Shown: positions 1 through 7,025 of the stretch, in pieces
Position numbering within the stretch: position 1 is the first letter of the stretch
Layout: each line of letters starts with the position of its first letter
Assembly: GCA_900545875.1 (NCBI GenBank)
Contig: URAQ01000073.1
Span: 1-7,585, forward strand
Length of the DNA: 7,585 nt
DNA from: an uncultured Collinsella sp.
GTDB lineage: Bacteria > Actinomycetota > Coriobacteriia > Coriobacteriales > Coriobacteriaceae
Direction of reading: 5' to 3'
Program-made: the position numbers and the translations under genes
Notes under the pieces: model-generated
The model's database searches: none
What the model was told of the DNA's origin: nothing
Seen by the model: only the letters and a program-made list of their open reading frames with translations

Positions 1-672
1 AAGCGCACCGTGGTCATGCGGGTCAAGGAGACGGCTGACGACTATCGTCTGTTCCCCGATCCCGACCTGGCGCCGTTTGATCTGGACGACGAGTTCATCG
101 ACCGCTGCCGTGGCGAGATCCCCGAGCTGCCCGATGCCAAGCGCGCCCGCTTTGAGGCCGACTTTGGCATTAAGGCGGCCGATGCCGAGCAGATTGCCGG
201 CGATCCCGAGTTTGCCGAGTTCTTTGAGGCTGCCGCTGCCGGTATGGCTGGCAAGGAGGCACAGACGGTCGCAAACCTGCTGGTGAACGAGATGATCGCC
301 TACCTTAAGGGCGCGGGCGTGTCGCTCGCCGAGTCTGGCATCGCGCCGGCTCAGGTGGCGGCTCTTGCCAAGCTGCTGGCGACCGATGCCATCAGCTCCA
401 ATCAGGCGCACGAGGTCTTTGAGGCCATGGCCCAGACCGGCGACGACCCTAACAAGATCGTTGACGAGCGTGGTATGCGTCAGGTGAGCGATGCCGGTGC
501 GTTGCAGCCGATCGTGGACGAGGTGCTGGCAAACTGTGCCGATCAGGCGCAGCAGTATCGTGACGGTAACCAGAAGGTCATCGGCTTTTTGGTGGGCCAG
601 TGCATGAAGGCGAGCCGCGGCAAGGGCAACCCGAAGCTCTTCAACGAGTTGCTGAGAACGTCGCTCTCGTAA
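1..672 (+). CDS. gatB: Aspartyl/glutamyl-tRNA amidotransferase subunit B, C-terminal part (5'-truncated by window)
   Basis: The reading frame is open from base 1 and ends at TAA 670-672, giving 223 residues of the C-terminal part. GatB is the kinase/tRNA-binding subunit of the cytoplasmic GatCAB complex. That complex converts Glu-tRNA(Gln) or Asp-tRNA(Asn) to the amidated forms in organisms lacking the direct synthetase. The first residues contain the GatB hallmark DDYRLFPDPDLAPF, the end of the catalytic cradle. An alpha-helical region follows, then the YqeY-like tail domain. The last 30 residues (KVIGFLVGQCMKASRGKGNP, then KLFNELL) are the highly conserved GatB tail that contacts the tRNA elbow. 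Codon use is G+C-rich (43 of 60 bases at 301-360). The usual partners gatC and gatA would lie upstream, outside the window. No frame disruption is seen. Recognition is secure, and only the N-terminal part is missing. Confidence 0.96.
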   Translation, partial: KRTVVMRVKETADDYRLFPDPDLAPFDLDDEFIDRCRGEIPELPDAKRARFEADFGIKAADAEQIAGDPEFAEFFEAAAAGMAGKEAQTVANLLVNEMIAYLKGAGVSLAESGIAPAQVAALAKLLATDAISSNQAHEVFEAMAQTGDDPNKIVDERGMRQVSDAGALQPIVDEVLANCADQAQQYRDGNQKVIGFLVGQCMKASRGKGNPKLFNELLRTSLS

Positions 673-728
673 GCGGGAACCCGGGAGCCCCGGCCGTTCG
701 GGTCAGGTGGGCTGATAGAAAGATGGTG

Positions 729-758
729 ACGGAGGCGCAAATAGCGCCTCCGTCTTTT
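729..758 (+). terminator. Intrinsic terminator after gatB
   Basis: A perfect 10-bp stem (ACGGAGGCGC at 729-738, GCGCCTCCGT at 744-753) encloses a 5-nt loop AAATA and is followed by CTTTT (754-758). It lies 57 bp after the gatB stop, the expected place for rho-independent termination. It separates gatB from the AAA ATPase gene. The U-tract is short but the stem is strong. Confidence 0.85.
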
Positions 759-800
759 GAATGTGATGAAAGTGTGGCGAAACGAGCTTAAAACTTCCGT

Positions 801-822
801 AAATGTGATAAACATCACGTTT
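801..822. promoter_or_regulatory. CRP/FNR-like operator, copy 1
   Basis: This 22-bp palindromic site has the form AAATGTGAT-aaac-ATCACGTTT. It closely follows the classical CRP consensus TGTGA-N6-TCACA with flanking A and T tracts. It is repeated 33 bp downstream with 19 of 22 identical bases (only positions 8, 9 and 13 differ). It overlaps the candidate -35 region. The binding protein is not known. Assigning it to the CRP/FNR superfamily rests on motif similarity only. Confidence 0.6.
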
Positions 823-837
823 TCCCTGGGGTAAAAT
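809..837 (+). promoter_or_regulatory. Candidate promoter of the AAA/DUF4143 gene
   Basis: TAAAAT at 832-837 matches the sigma-70 -10 consensus at 5 of 6 positions. A weaker -35 candidate, TAAACA (809-814, 4 of 6), lies 17 bp upstream. Transcription would begin near base 844. Both flanking operators would then overlap the polymerase footprint, which suits repression or tight control rather than constitutive expression. Confidence 0.45.
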
Positions 838-855
838 GTGGCAAATATCACGTTT
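834..855. promoter_or_regulatory. CRP/FNR-like operator, copy 2
   Basis: This is the second 22-bp copy, of the form AAATGTGGC-aaat-ATCACGTTT, differing from copy 1 at three positions. Its left half (TGTGG) is the weaker half-site. It overlaps the predicted -10 box and start point. The centre-to-centre spacing from copy 1 is 33 bp, about three helical turns, so two dimers would sit on roughly the same DNA face. Confidence 0.6.
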
Positions 856-884
856 GCGGAAGTTTCTTTGCGGGAGGTTCGGTC

Positions 885-2249
885 ATGCAGCGAGATATCA
901 TTGCCAAGCTTAACGCTTGGAAAGCGTCGGAATATCGTAAGCCGCTTATCCTTAAGGGGGCGCGCCAGGTTGGAAAGACGTGGGCGCTTAAGGAGTTCGG
1001 TCGAACCTCGTACCGCAATTTTGTGTATCTGACGCTCGAGGAACCGTCACCTGGGGTACGGAGCGAGTACGCTCAGTTTTTCGAAGGTACGCGCGATCCT
1101 CGGCGGATCATCTCAAACCTTTCCCTGGCACTTGGACAGCCTATCGATCCCGGCGAGACGCTGCTTATTATTGATGAGATCCAGGATTGTCCTTCTGCAG
1201 TCGGCGCCCTTAAATACTTCTGTGACGAGGCCCCCGAGTATCACGTCGCATGCGCAGGGTCTTTGTTGGGCGTTCGCTTGTCCCGTGAGACCAGCGCTTT
1301 TCCGGTGGGAAAGGTCGAGTTCATGGAGATGCGCCCCATGAGCTTTTCCGAGTTTCTGAAAGCCGAGGGCGCTGCAAACTACGACGAATACCTTGGCGGC
1401 CTGGATCAGATCGAGACAGTGCCCGATTTCTTCCATGTCCGTCTCGTCGAGCATCTTCGTCGTTATTTTGCATGCGGCGGCATGCCAGAGGCTCTTGGCC
1501 GGTGGGCGGAGACGGGCGATATCGTTCAGGTCGATAAGGTGTTGTCTGATCTCTTGGATTCCTACGAGCGCGATTTTGCCAAGCATGGTGGCCGTGCGCA
1601 GTTCGCCAAGCTTTCGCAAATATGGAACTCGATTCCAGCTCAGTTGGCGCGCGAGAACAAAAAGTTCGTTTGGGGTGCGGTACGCGAGGGGGCTCGTGCT
1701 CGAGAATACGAGGATGCTCTGGAATGGCTTGCCGATGCTGGGCTCATCACGGCGGTTCGCCTTAATGCTGCCGGTGGTGTACCGCTCTCTGCATACGATG
1801 ACCTCAAGGCATTTAAAGTCTACTGTCTTGATGTCGGCTTGCTGCGCCGCATGGCAAGGCTGGATGCGTCCGCTTTTGCCATCTCGGATGCGCTATTTTC
1901 GGAGTTCAAAGGTTCGTTCGCCGAGAACTATGTGCTTCAGGCATTACTTTCACAGTTAGATGCTGCTCCGCGTTATTGGACAAACGAGAAGCCGAAGCAC
2001 GAAGTCGATTTTTTGATTCAAGTCGGAAACGAAATCGTTCCCGTCGAGGTCAAATCGGGAGAGGTCGTTCATTCCAAGAGCCTTAAGTACTATGCCGACA
2101 AGCATGCGGAGACGACTCCATTGAGGGTCCGCTACTCACTTAAGAACCTAAAGCTCGACGACGGGGTGCTCAACATTCCGTTGTATTTGGCTGATCGATC
2201 TGTCCCTCTTATCAAAAAGGCGCTTGATTGTGCGCATCTTGACGTTTAG
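885..2249 (+). CDS. AAA ATPase with C-terminal DUF4143 (AAA_14 family)
   Basis: The protein has 454 residues, the normal length for the family. The N-terminal P-loop ATPase domain shows Walker A GARQVGKT (25-32), Walker B LLIIDEIQ (93-100) and a sensor-like CAGSLLG (123-129). The family signature RPMSFSEFL follows at 150-158. GGMPEAL (198-204) leads into the helical linker. The DUF4143 region includes KGSFAENYV (342-350). It ends in a block resembling a PD-(D/E)xK nuclease core: E347, D375 in HEVDF, and E388-V-K390 in PVEVKSG. Members bind ATP, but their cellular role is not established. They are common accessory genes in gut bacteria and archaea. ATG 885 is chosen because GGGAGG (872-877) lies 7 nt upstream. 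G+C is low for the region (28 of 60 bases at both 1921-1980 and 2161-2220), suggesting later acquisition. The gene stands alone behind its own operator-rich promoter and converges on the araC-type gene. The family call is secure and the function unknown. Confidence 0.92.
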   Translation: MQRDIIAKLNAWKASEYRKPLILKGARQVGKTWALKEFGRTSYRNFVYLTLEEPSPGVRSEYAQFFEGTRDPRRIISNLSLALGQPIDPGETLLIIDEIQDCPSAVGALKYFCDEAPEYHVACAGSLLGVRLSRETSAFPVGKVEFMEMRPMSFSEFLKAEGAANYDEYLGGLDQIETVPDFFHVRLVEHLRRYFACGGMPEALGRWAETGDIVQVDKVLSDLLDSYERDFAKHGGRAQFAKLSQIWNSIPAQLARENKKFVWGAVREGARAREYEDALEWLADAGLITAVRLNAAGGVPLSAYDDLKAFKVYCLDVGLLRRMARLDASAFAISDALFSEFKGSFAENYVLQALLSQLDAAPRYWTNEKPKHEVDFLIQVGNEIVPVEVKSGEVVHSKSLKYYADKHAETTPLRVRYSLKNLKLDDGVLNIPLYLADRSVPLIKKALDCAHLDV

Positions 2250-2313
2250 ATCCTGGGTGAGCTGACGGGCGGCGGCTAATTAATCGCTCCGTTACGGCCA
2301 GGGAGCTTGGGCC

Positions 2314-3318
2314 TTAGCGATGCTTGCTTCGCCAAGCCGTGGGTGTCATGCCGGTGTATTGTTTGAAGGCTTGGGCGAAGGCGGCCTGCTGAGGGTAGCC
2401 TAGACGCTCTGCTACCTGCGCTATCGTGAGCGCGCTATCGGCCAAAAGGTCCTGCGCCCGCTCCATACGGCGTCTGCGAATGTAGGCGCCCAGGGACTCG
2501 CCAGTTTGGGCCTTAAAGGTGGCGCATAGTTTGGAGCGGCTTGTGTAGAGCCTCTCGGCCACCTCGTTGACACCCACACGTCTGCCTTTATCGAGCGCGC
2601 ACTCAATCATTGCCGTTGCTTCTTCGGCAATGGTTACGCTGACGCGCGTGTCTGCCGCCTGCCGCGCCTGCTTGTGGGCCGCGCACGAACAGGCGAGCTC
2701 CGCGACCATGGTCTCCACGATGCCCTGCATATAGACGTGTCCGCCTGCGGTGCGGGCGCGGTCCTCGTTAATCCGGCGAAGCGTGTGGCAGATGGCAGAC
2801 GTCGCTTCCTCGTGCCATGGCTCGGCAAACGCCTCAAAGATTCCCGCGAACTCGGTGGGATAGCGGTGTTCCAGTTCGTCAAAATATCCAGGCAAAAAGA
2901 GCACCGAGCGCGAGTGATAAAGCTCCCCCGCAAACAGCGGGCTTAATTCCTCGCCACAGTTATCTTGGATAAAGCTGCAAACGGCATTGTTTGGCCACGG
3001 TCCATGCAAGGGTTTAAGGTTCGCAGGCGTTATACCAGCCTCGGGCATGCATGTAAGTGTGGGCGCGCTGACCTCGCTCACGCAGGCGTATGGCTCGGGT
3101 GTGTATTCGGCCAGGTACATATCGTGCGTCGGGGTGATGAAATGCTCCATGACGATGCAGGTGGGGGAGAGGGGCATGATCCATGCGCGTCCGTGCGCCC
3201 GATCGTTTGCCACCTCGCCGGTAAAGACAGCGCCCTTGCCGGAAAGCTCCAGGCCAAACTGCTCAAACTGTGGTGCGTAGAGCTCGGTTATGTCGGTCGC
3301 TGCCCGCCGTATTTGCAA
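2314..3318 (-). CDS. AraC-family transcriptional regulator
   Basis: The protein has 334 residues. The C-terminal ~95 residues are a complete AraC/XylS double helix-turn-helix: first motif VNEVAERLYTSRSKL (250-264), second with the family signature AERLGYPQQAAFAQAFKQ (303-320) and GMTPTAWR (323-330). The N-terminal ~220 residues form a sensor or dimerisation region with no clear cupin match. They are rich in cysteine (C54, C79, C90, C114, C121, C177, C210, C212). The start is TTG at 3318-3316, supported by AAAGGGA on the minus strand 5 nt upstream. The next in-frame Met is residue 48, too far in. The gene is divergent from the two ABC half-transporter genes, the layout of YbtA with YbtP/YbtQ in Yersinia, so it probably controls them and perhaps itself. 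Family assignment is certain. The ligand and target are inferred from neighbours only. Confidence 0.93.
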   Translation of the reverse strand: MQIRRAATDITELYAPQFEQFGLELSGKGAVFTGEVANDRAHGRAWIMPLSPTCIVMEHFITPTHDMYLAEYTPEPYACVSEVSAPTLTCMPEAGITPANLKPLHGPWPNNAVCSFIQDNCGEELSPLFAGELYHSRSVLFLPGYFDELEHRYPTEFAGIFEAFAEPWHEEATSAICHTLRRINEDRARTAGGHVYMQGIVETMVAELACSCAAHKQARQAADTRVSVTIAEEATAMIECALDKGRRVGVNEVAERLYTSRSKLCATFKAQTGESLGAYIRRRRMERAQDLLADSALTIAQVAERLGYPQQAAFAQAFKQYTGMTPTAWRSKHR

Positions 3319-3361
3319 AAGCGTCCCTTTCCTTTGCAGAAACGTCCACGCCTGGCTTGAT

Positions 3362-3379
3362 TGTGAGCCATGGCTAACA
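3362..3379. promoter_or_regulatory. Palindromic operator candidate, copy A (araC/ABC divergent region)
   Basis: TGTGAGCCATGGCTAACA is an 18-bp palindrome with 8 of 9 pairs matched around the centre 3370/3371. Outer arms TTGAT (3357-3361) and ATCAA (3381-3385) extend the dyad with one unpaired base. The core, GTGAGCCATGGCTAAC, recurs at 7087-7102 with 14 of 16 identities. The site starts 5 bp beyond the -10 box of the araC-type promoter and lies upstream of the ABC genes, so one protein could control both directions. No clear plus-strand -35/-10 pair for the ABC operon was found. TTGATT (3357-3362) is a possible -35 that would place this palindrome in the spacer. Confidence 0.55.
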
Positions 3380-3384
3380 CATCA

Positions 3385-3413
3385 ATGATAAGTTCATTAC
3401 GGTTAACTCTCAA
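3385..3413 (-). promoter_or_regulatory. Candidate promoter of the AraC-type gene
   Basis: Read on the minus strand, TTGAGA (3413-3408, 5 of 6 with the -35 consensus) and TATCAT (3390-3385, 5 of 6 with the -10 consensus) are separated by exactly 17 bp. Transcription would start near 3378, inside the palindrome at 3362-3379. This gives a leader of about 60 nt before the TTG start. Confidence 0.6.
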
Positions 3414-3432
3414 GCCGTTAGAAAGGAATCTC

Positions 3433-5259
3433 ATGGCAAAGGAATCAAAAAAGGAAGGCGGAGGCATCGGCGAGCTGCTTGCATATGCTGGTGACCGCAA
3501 ATTCCTAACGTATTTGGGCATGGCGCTCTCGGCGCTCTCGCAGCTGCTGAGCTTTGGCCCGTTCGTGTGCATCTGGTTTGTCGCGCGAGACCTTATCGCT
3601 GTGGCGCCTAACTGGAGCGAAGCCACCGATATCGCGATGTATGGCTGGTGGGCCGTGGGGTTTGCCCTGGCAAGCATCGTAGTTTATTTCGTGGGGCTCA
3701 TGTGCACGCACCTGTCTGCGTTTCGCTGCGCGTCCAATATCCGCAAGACTACGAGCGAGCACCTGCTTAAGCTGCCGCTTGGCTACTTTGACACGCACTC
3801 CACCGGTGAGCTGCGCCGTATTGTAGACGGATGCGCCGCCTCCACCGAGACCCTGCTCGCGCACATGCTGCCCGATATCGCCGGCGCCACCGCCATGGTC
3901 GCAGGCCTGCTCGTGCTGCTTTTCGCCCTCGATTGGCGTTTGGGGGTGGCATGCCTTATCTCGGTCGTCGTTTCGCTTGGCGCCATGGCCACCATGATGA
4001 GCGGCAAAGGCGCCGAGTTCATGAAGGCCTACATGGGAGCGCTGGTCAAGATGAACAAGACCGGCACCGAATACGTACGCGGCATCCCCGTGGTCAAGGT
4101 GTTTCAGCAGACGGTCTACTCCTTTAAGGCTTTCCACGATGCGATCGCCGAATACGCCGACATGGCACAAAGCTATGCGGGCACGTTCTGCCGAGGTCCG
4201 CAGGTACTCAACCTTACCGCGCTCAATGGCCTTGTGGCATTCCTGCTGCCCGTGGCGTTGCTGTTGGCGCCGGGCGAGACGGACTTCGCGCATTTTATGG
4301 CAAACTTCACGTTTTACGCGATATTTTCGGCCGTGGTACCGACGGCCATGACCAAGCTCATGTTTGTGGGCGAGGCCTCTCAGATGAGTGCCGATTCGCT
4401 GGCTCGCATCCGAAGCATCATGGATTCCAAGCAGCTCTCCGTGCCCGCCCAACCCAAGTACCCTGCCGGCAGCGACGTACGATTTGAGGACGTGAGCTTT
4501 ACCTACGAGGGTGCCAAAGCACCTGCCGTCAACCATGCGAGTTTTAGCGTTTCCGCGGGTAGCACCCTCGCCCTGGTGGGTCCCTCGGGTGGCGGTAAAT
4601 CAACCTGTGCAAGCCTGATCCCGCGTTTTTGGGATGTTTCCTCGGGTCGAGTGCTCGTAGGCGGTGTGGACGTTCGCGATATGGATCCGCACGAGCTTAT
4701 GGACCAGGTCGCCTTCGTGTTTCAGACCAACCAGCTGTTCCGGCAAACACTTGCCGATAACGTGCGCGCCTCCAAGCCTACGGCCACTGACGACGAAGTG
4801 CGTGCGGCCCTCTCCGCAGCTCAGTGCGACGACATTGTGGCCAAGCTCCCACAGGGCATCAATACCATGCTCGGGGCCGGCGGGGCATATCTTTCGGGCG
4901 GCGAGGTCCAGCGCGTGGCACTCGCCCGCGCAATCCTTAAAGACGCGCCTATCGTGGTGCTCGATGAGGCCACGGCGTTTGCCGATCCCGAGAACGAGGC
5001 GCTCATCCAGCGCGCCTTTAGCAAGCTGGCGGCGGGTCGCACGGTCATTATGATTGCGCACCGGCTTTCAACCGTGGTGGGCGCAGACCAAATCGTGGTG
5101 CTCAACCAGGGCAGCGTGCAGGAGTCAGGTACCCATGCCGAGTTGCTGTCCCAAAATGGTCTGTATGCCAAGATGTGGGCCGAATACGAACAGGCCGCGA
5201 GCTGGAAAATCACTGCAGCGACCGCGGATGCCGCCGTCACGAAGGGAGGCGAGGCCTAA
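3433..5259 (+). CDS. ABC transporter, fused permease/ATPase half-transporter (first subunit)
   Basis: The protein has 608 residues with exporter-type architecture. A membrane domain (~20-315) has hydrophobic segments near 24-54, 70-91, 143-188, 258-280 and 287-312. The ATPase domain follows: Walker A GPSGGGKS (383-390, K389), Q-loop Q431, signature LSGGE (487-491), Walker B IVVLDE (507-512, catalytic E512) and H-loop H543. The D-loop is unusual: AFADPEN (515-521) replaces the usual S-A-L-D, keeping only the Asp. ATG 3433 is preferred because AAAGGA (3422-3427) lies 5 nt upstream. An in-frame ATG at 3370 has no ribosome site and falls inside the operator palindrome. The stop codon touches the ATG of the second subunit, so the two are coupled and should form a heterodimer. 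An AraC-type regulator beside two half-transporters resembles YbtPQ and IrtAB, which import siderophores despite exporter folds. A multidrug or peptide exporter remains possible. Substrate is unproven. Confidence 0.9.
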   Translation: MAKESKKEGGGIGELLAYAGDRKFLTYLGMALSALSQLLSFGPFVCIWFVARDLIAVAPNWSEATDIAMYGWWAVGFALASIVVYFVGLMCTHLSAFRCASNIRKTTSEHLLKLPLGYFDTHSTGELRRIVDGCAASTETLLAHMLPDIAGATAMVAGLLVLLFALDWRLGVACLISVVVSLGAMATMMSGKGAEFMKAYMGALVKMNKTGTEYVRGIPVVKVFQQTVYSFKAFHDAIAEYADMAQSYAGTFCRGPQVLNLTALNGLVAFLLPVALLLAPGETDFAHFMANFTFYAIFSAVVPTAMTKLMFVGEASQMSADSLARIRSIMDSKQLSVPAQPKYPAGSDVRFEDVSFTYEGAKAPAVNHASFSVSAGSTLALVGPSGGGKSTCASLIPRFWDVSSGRVLVGGVDVRDMDPHELMDQVAFVFQTNQLFRQTLADNVRASKPTATDDEVRAALSAAQCDDIVAKLPQGINTMLGAGGAYLSGGEVQRVALARAILKDAPIVVLDEATAFADPENEALIQRAFSKLAAGRTVIMIAHRLSTVVGADQIVVLNQGSVQESGTHAELLSQNGLYAKMWAEYEQAASWKITAATADAAVTKGGEA

Positions 5260-7017
5260 ATGTTCGCCTCATTCCAAAAGAAGTATTTCCTATCCGATAA
5301 AGGCGTCGCCGGCGTAAAACGCGGCATTTTCTGGACCACGCTCACGAATCTCATTACCATGGCCGGCATGGGCTTTTTATTCCTGGTTATGACCGGCTTT
5401 GTCGAGCATCTCGCCAGCGGGGCTGACCTGCCGGATGCCCTGCCGATCGTGGGTGGCCTCCTGGTCTTTTTCGTGTTGCTCTTTGCCTCTAACTGGCAGC
5501 AGTATTACTACACCTACTGCATCTTTTACGAGGAGTGCGGCAAGCAGCGCATGGGGATTGCCGAGCGCTTGCGCAAACTGCCGTTGTCGTTTTTCGGCCG
5601 TCGTGATCTGGCCGATCTAACCGAAACCATCATGGGCGACGTTCAGACTATGGAGCATGCCTACAGCCATGTGCTGGGAGAACTCTGGGGCGCCATCATC
5701 GCAAGCGCCATCGTGTTCGTGGCGTCGCTGTTCTTTTGCTGGCAGCTGGCGATTGCGGCGTTTTGGAGCGTGCCCGTGGCCTTTGCCGTGCTGTATCTGA
5801 CACGCGGGCCCATGACCCCGGTGTTCGACCGCGTGCGCGCCGAGAAGGTCATGGTCACCGAGGCTATTCAAGAGACGCTCGACTGCGTTCGCGAGATCCG
5901 CGCCACCAACCAGGAGGCCCATTATCTTGAGGGGCTCAACGCCGTGATCGATGCCGAGGAGCGTGAGACCACCAAGGGCGAGCTCGCTAACGGGCTTTTG
6001 GTCAACTCCGCCTTTGTCATCCTGCGTCTGGGCATTGCCACCACGCTGGTCACGGGCGCCGCGATGGTCGCCTCCGGGCAGGTCGACTTTTTGGTGATGT
6101 TTGCCTTCCTGCTTATGGTGAGCCGTATCTATGCGCCCTTTGACCAAGCATTAATGTTGATGTCCGAGCTGTTTGCCGCCGAGTCGTCTGCCAAGCGCAT
6201 GCGTTCCATCATGGAGGAGCCTGTGGCGCGGGGCAGCGAGAAATTTGAGCCCGTGGGCCACGATGTGGTGTTCGATCACGTGGCATTTGGCTATGGTGCG
6301 GGCGAGGACGGCCGCGCCGGCGAGAAAGTTCTTACCGATGTGAGCTTTACCGCCAAGGAAGGCGAAGTTACGGCGCTGGTCGGTCCTTCGGGTTCCGGTA
6401 AGTCTACGGTGAGCCGCCTGGCCGCGCGCTTTTGGGATGCCACTGCGGGCAAGGTTACCGTGGGCGGTGTGGATGTTGCGGGCGTCGATCCCGAGGTGCT
6501 GCTGCGCGACTACGCCATTGTGTTCCAAGACGTGCTGCTCTTTGACGACACGGTGATGGGAAACATCCGCCTCGGGCGTCGTGACGCCACCGATGAGGAA
6601 GTGCTTGCGGCCGCGCGTGCCGCCAACTGCGACGAGTTTGTGAGCCGCATGCCGCAGGGCTACGACACTATGATTGGAGAGAACGGCTCCAAACTCTCCG
6701 GTGGCGAGCGACAGCGCATCTCCATCGCCCGCGCGCTGCTCAAAGATGCGCCCATCGTGCTGTTGGACGAGGCGACGGCGAGCTTGGACGTGGAGAACGA
6801 GACCGTGGTACAGCAGGCACTTTCCCGTTTGCTCGCCGGCAAAACGGTCATTGTGATCGCCCATCGCATGCGCACGGTGGAAAATGCCGACAAAATCGTT
6901 GTACTCAAGGATGGTGTGGTTGCCGAGCAGGGCACTCCGGCGCAGCTCAAGGCGGCAGGTGGAGAATTCGCCCGCATGGTGGCGCTGCAAAAGGAAGCAG
7001 CTACCTGGCAGTTGTAA
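5260..7017 (+). CDS. ABC transporter, fused permease/ATPase half-transporter (second subunit)
   Basis: The protein has 585 residues. The membrane domain (~20-310) has hydrophobic segments near 23-47, 61-77, 140-180 and 246-290. The ATPase domain has Walker A GPSGSGKS (375-382, K381), Q-loop Q423, signature LSGGE (479-483), Walker B IVLLDE (499-504, catalytic E504), a canonical D-loop ASLDVEN (507-513) and H-loop H535. All ATPase motifs look competent, in contrast to the altered D-loop of the upstream subunit. The ATG directly follows the TAA of the first gene. The Shine-Dalgarno AAGGGAGG (5242-5249) lies inside the upstream coding region, 10 nt before the start, which is strong evidence of translational coupling. 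The pair would form one heterodimeric transporter in the cytoplasmic membrane. Siderophore or metal-chelate uptake is an inference from gene order only. Confidence 0.9.
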   Translation: MFASFQKKYFLSDKGVAGVKRGIFWTTLTNLITMAGMGFLFLVMTGFVEHLASGADLPDALPIVGGLLVFFVLLFASNWQQYYYTYCIFYEECGKQRMGIAERLRKLPLSFFGRRDLADLTETIMGDVQTMEHAYSHVLGELWGAIIASAIVFVASLFFCWQLAIAAFWSVPVAFAVLYLTRGPMTPVFDRVRAEKVMVTEAIQETLDCVREIRATNQEAHYLEGLNAVIDAEERETTKGELANGLLVNSAFVILRLGIATTLVTGAAMVASGQVDFLVMFAFLLMVSRIYAPFDQALMLMSELFAAESSAKRMRSIMEEPVARGSEKFEPVGHDVVFDHVAFGYGAGEDGRAGEKVLTDVSFTAKEGEVTALVGPSGSGKSTVSRLAARFWDATAGKVTVGGVDVAGVDPEVLLRDYAIVFQDVLLFDDTVMGNIRLGRRDATDEEVLAAARAANCDEFVSRMPQGYDTMIGENGSKLSGGERQRISIARALLKDAPIVLLDEATASLDVENETVVQQALSRLLAGKTVIVIAHRMRTVENADKIVVLKDGVVAEQGTPAQLKAAGGEFARMVALQKEAATWQL

Positions 7018-7025
7018 GAAGGGGC

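Larger units (their letters stand above)
791..865. repeat. Long imperfect inverted repeat containing the AAA/DUF4143 promoter
   Basis: The two halves are related by a dyad centred on base 828. The outer arms AAACTTCCG (791-799) and CGGAAGTTT (857-865) are a perfect 9-bp inverted repeat. The match continues inwards to 810/846 with only two G-T type positions. It is lost over four bases, then resumes over 815-823/833-841. If transcribed, the RNA could fold into a long hairpin whose 3' end lies 6 nt before the Shine-Dalgarno of the ATPase gene. The dyad encloses the two operators and the predicted -10 box, so it may be a DNA-level operator array rather than an RNA element. No target-site duplication was seen. 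Confidence 0.7.

Noticed and set aside
1113..1619. Minus-strand frame opposite the AAA/DUF4143 gene
   Set aside because: It has no ribosome site or recognisable domain and lies wholly inside a well-supported gene.
2250..2313. Terminator between the convergent ATPase and araC-type genes
   Set aside because: Only weak pairing (GGCC/GGCC, an imperfect dyad around TAATTAAT) and no T-tract on either strand. No convincing terminator can be drawn.
3370..3432. A 21-residue N-terminal extension of the first ABC subunit from ATG 3370
   Set aside because: No ribosome site precedes 3370, and that ATG is the centre of the operator palindrome. ATG 3433 has AAAGGA at the right distance and starts a typical charged N-terminus.
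3505..4536. Long open frame on the minus strand (about 340 codons) opposite the first ABC gene
   Set aside because: The translation is rich in His, Arg and Gly without domain features and mirrors strong coding on the plus strand, a usual artefact of G+C-rich genes. The same holds for minus-strand frames at 4600-5061, 5617-6147 and 6151-7047.
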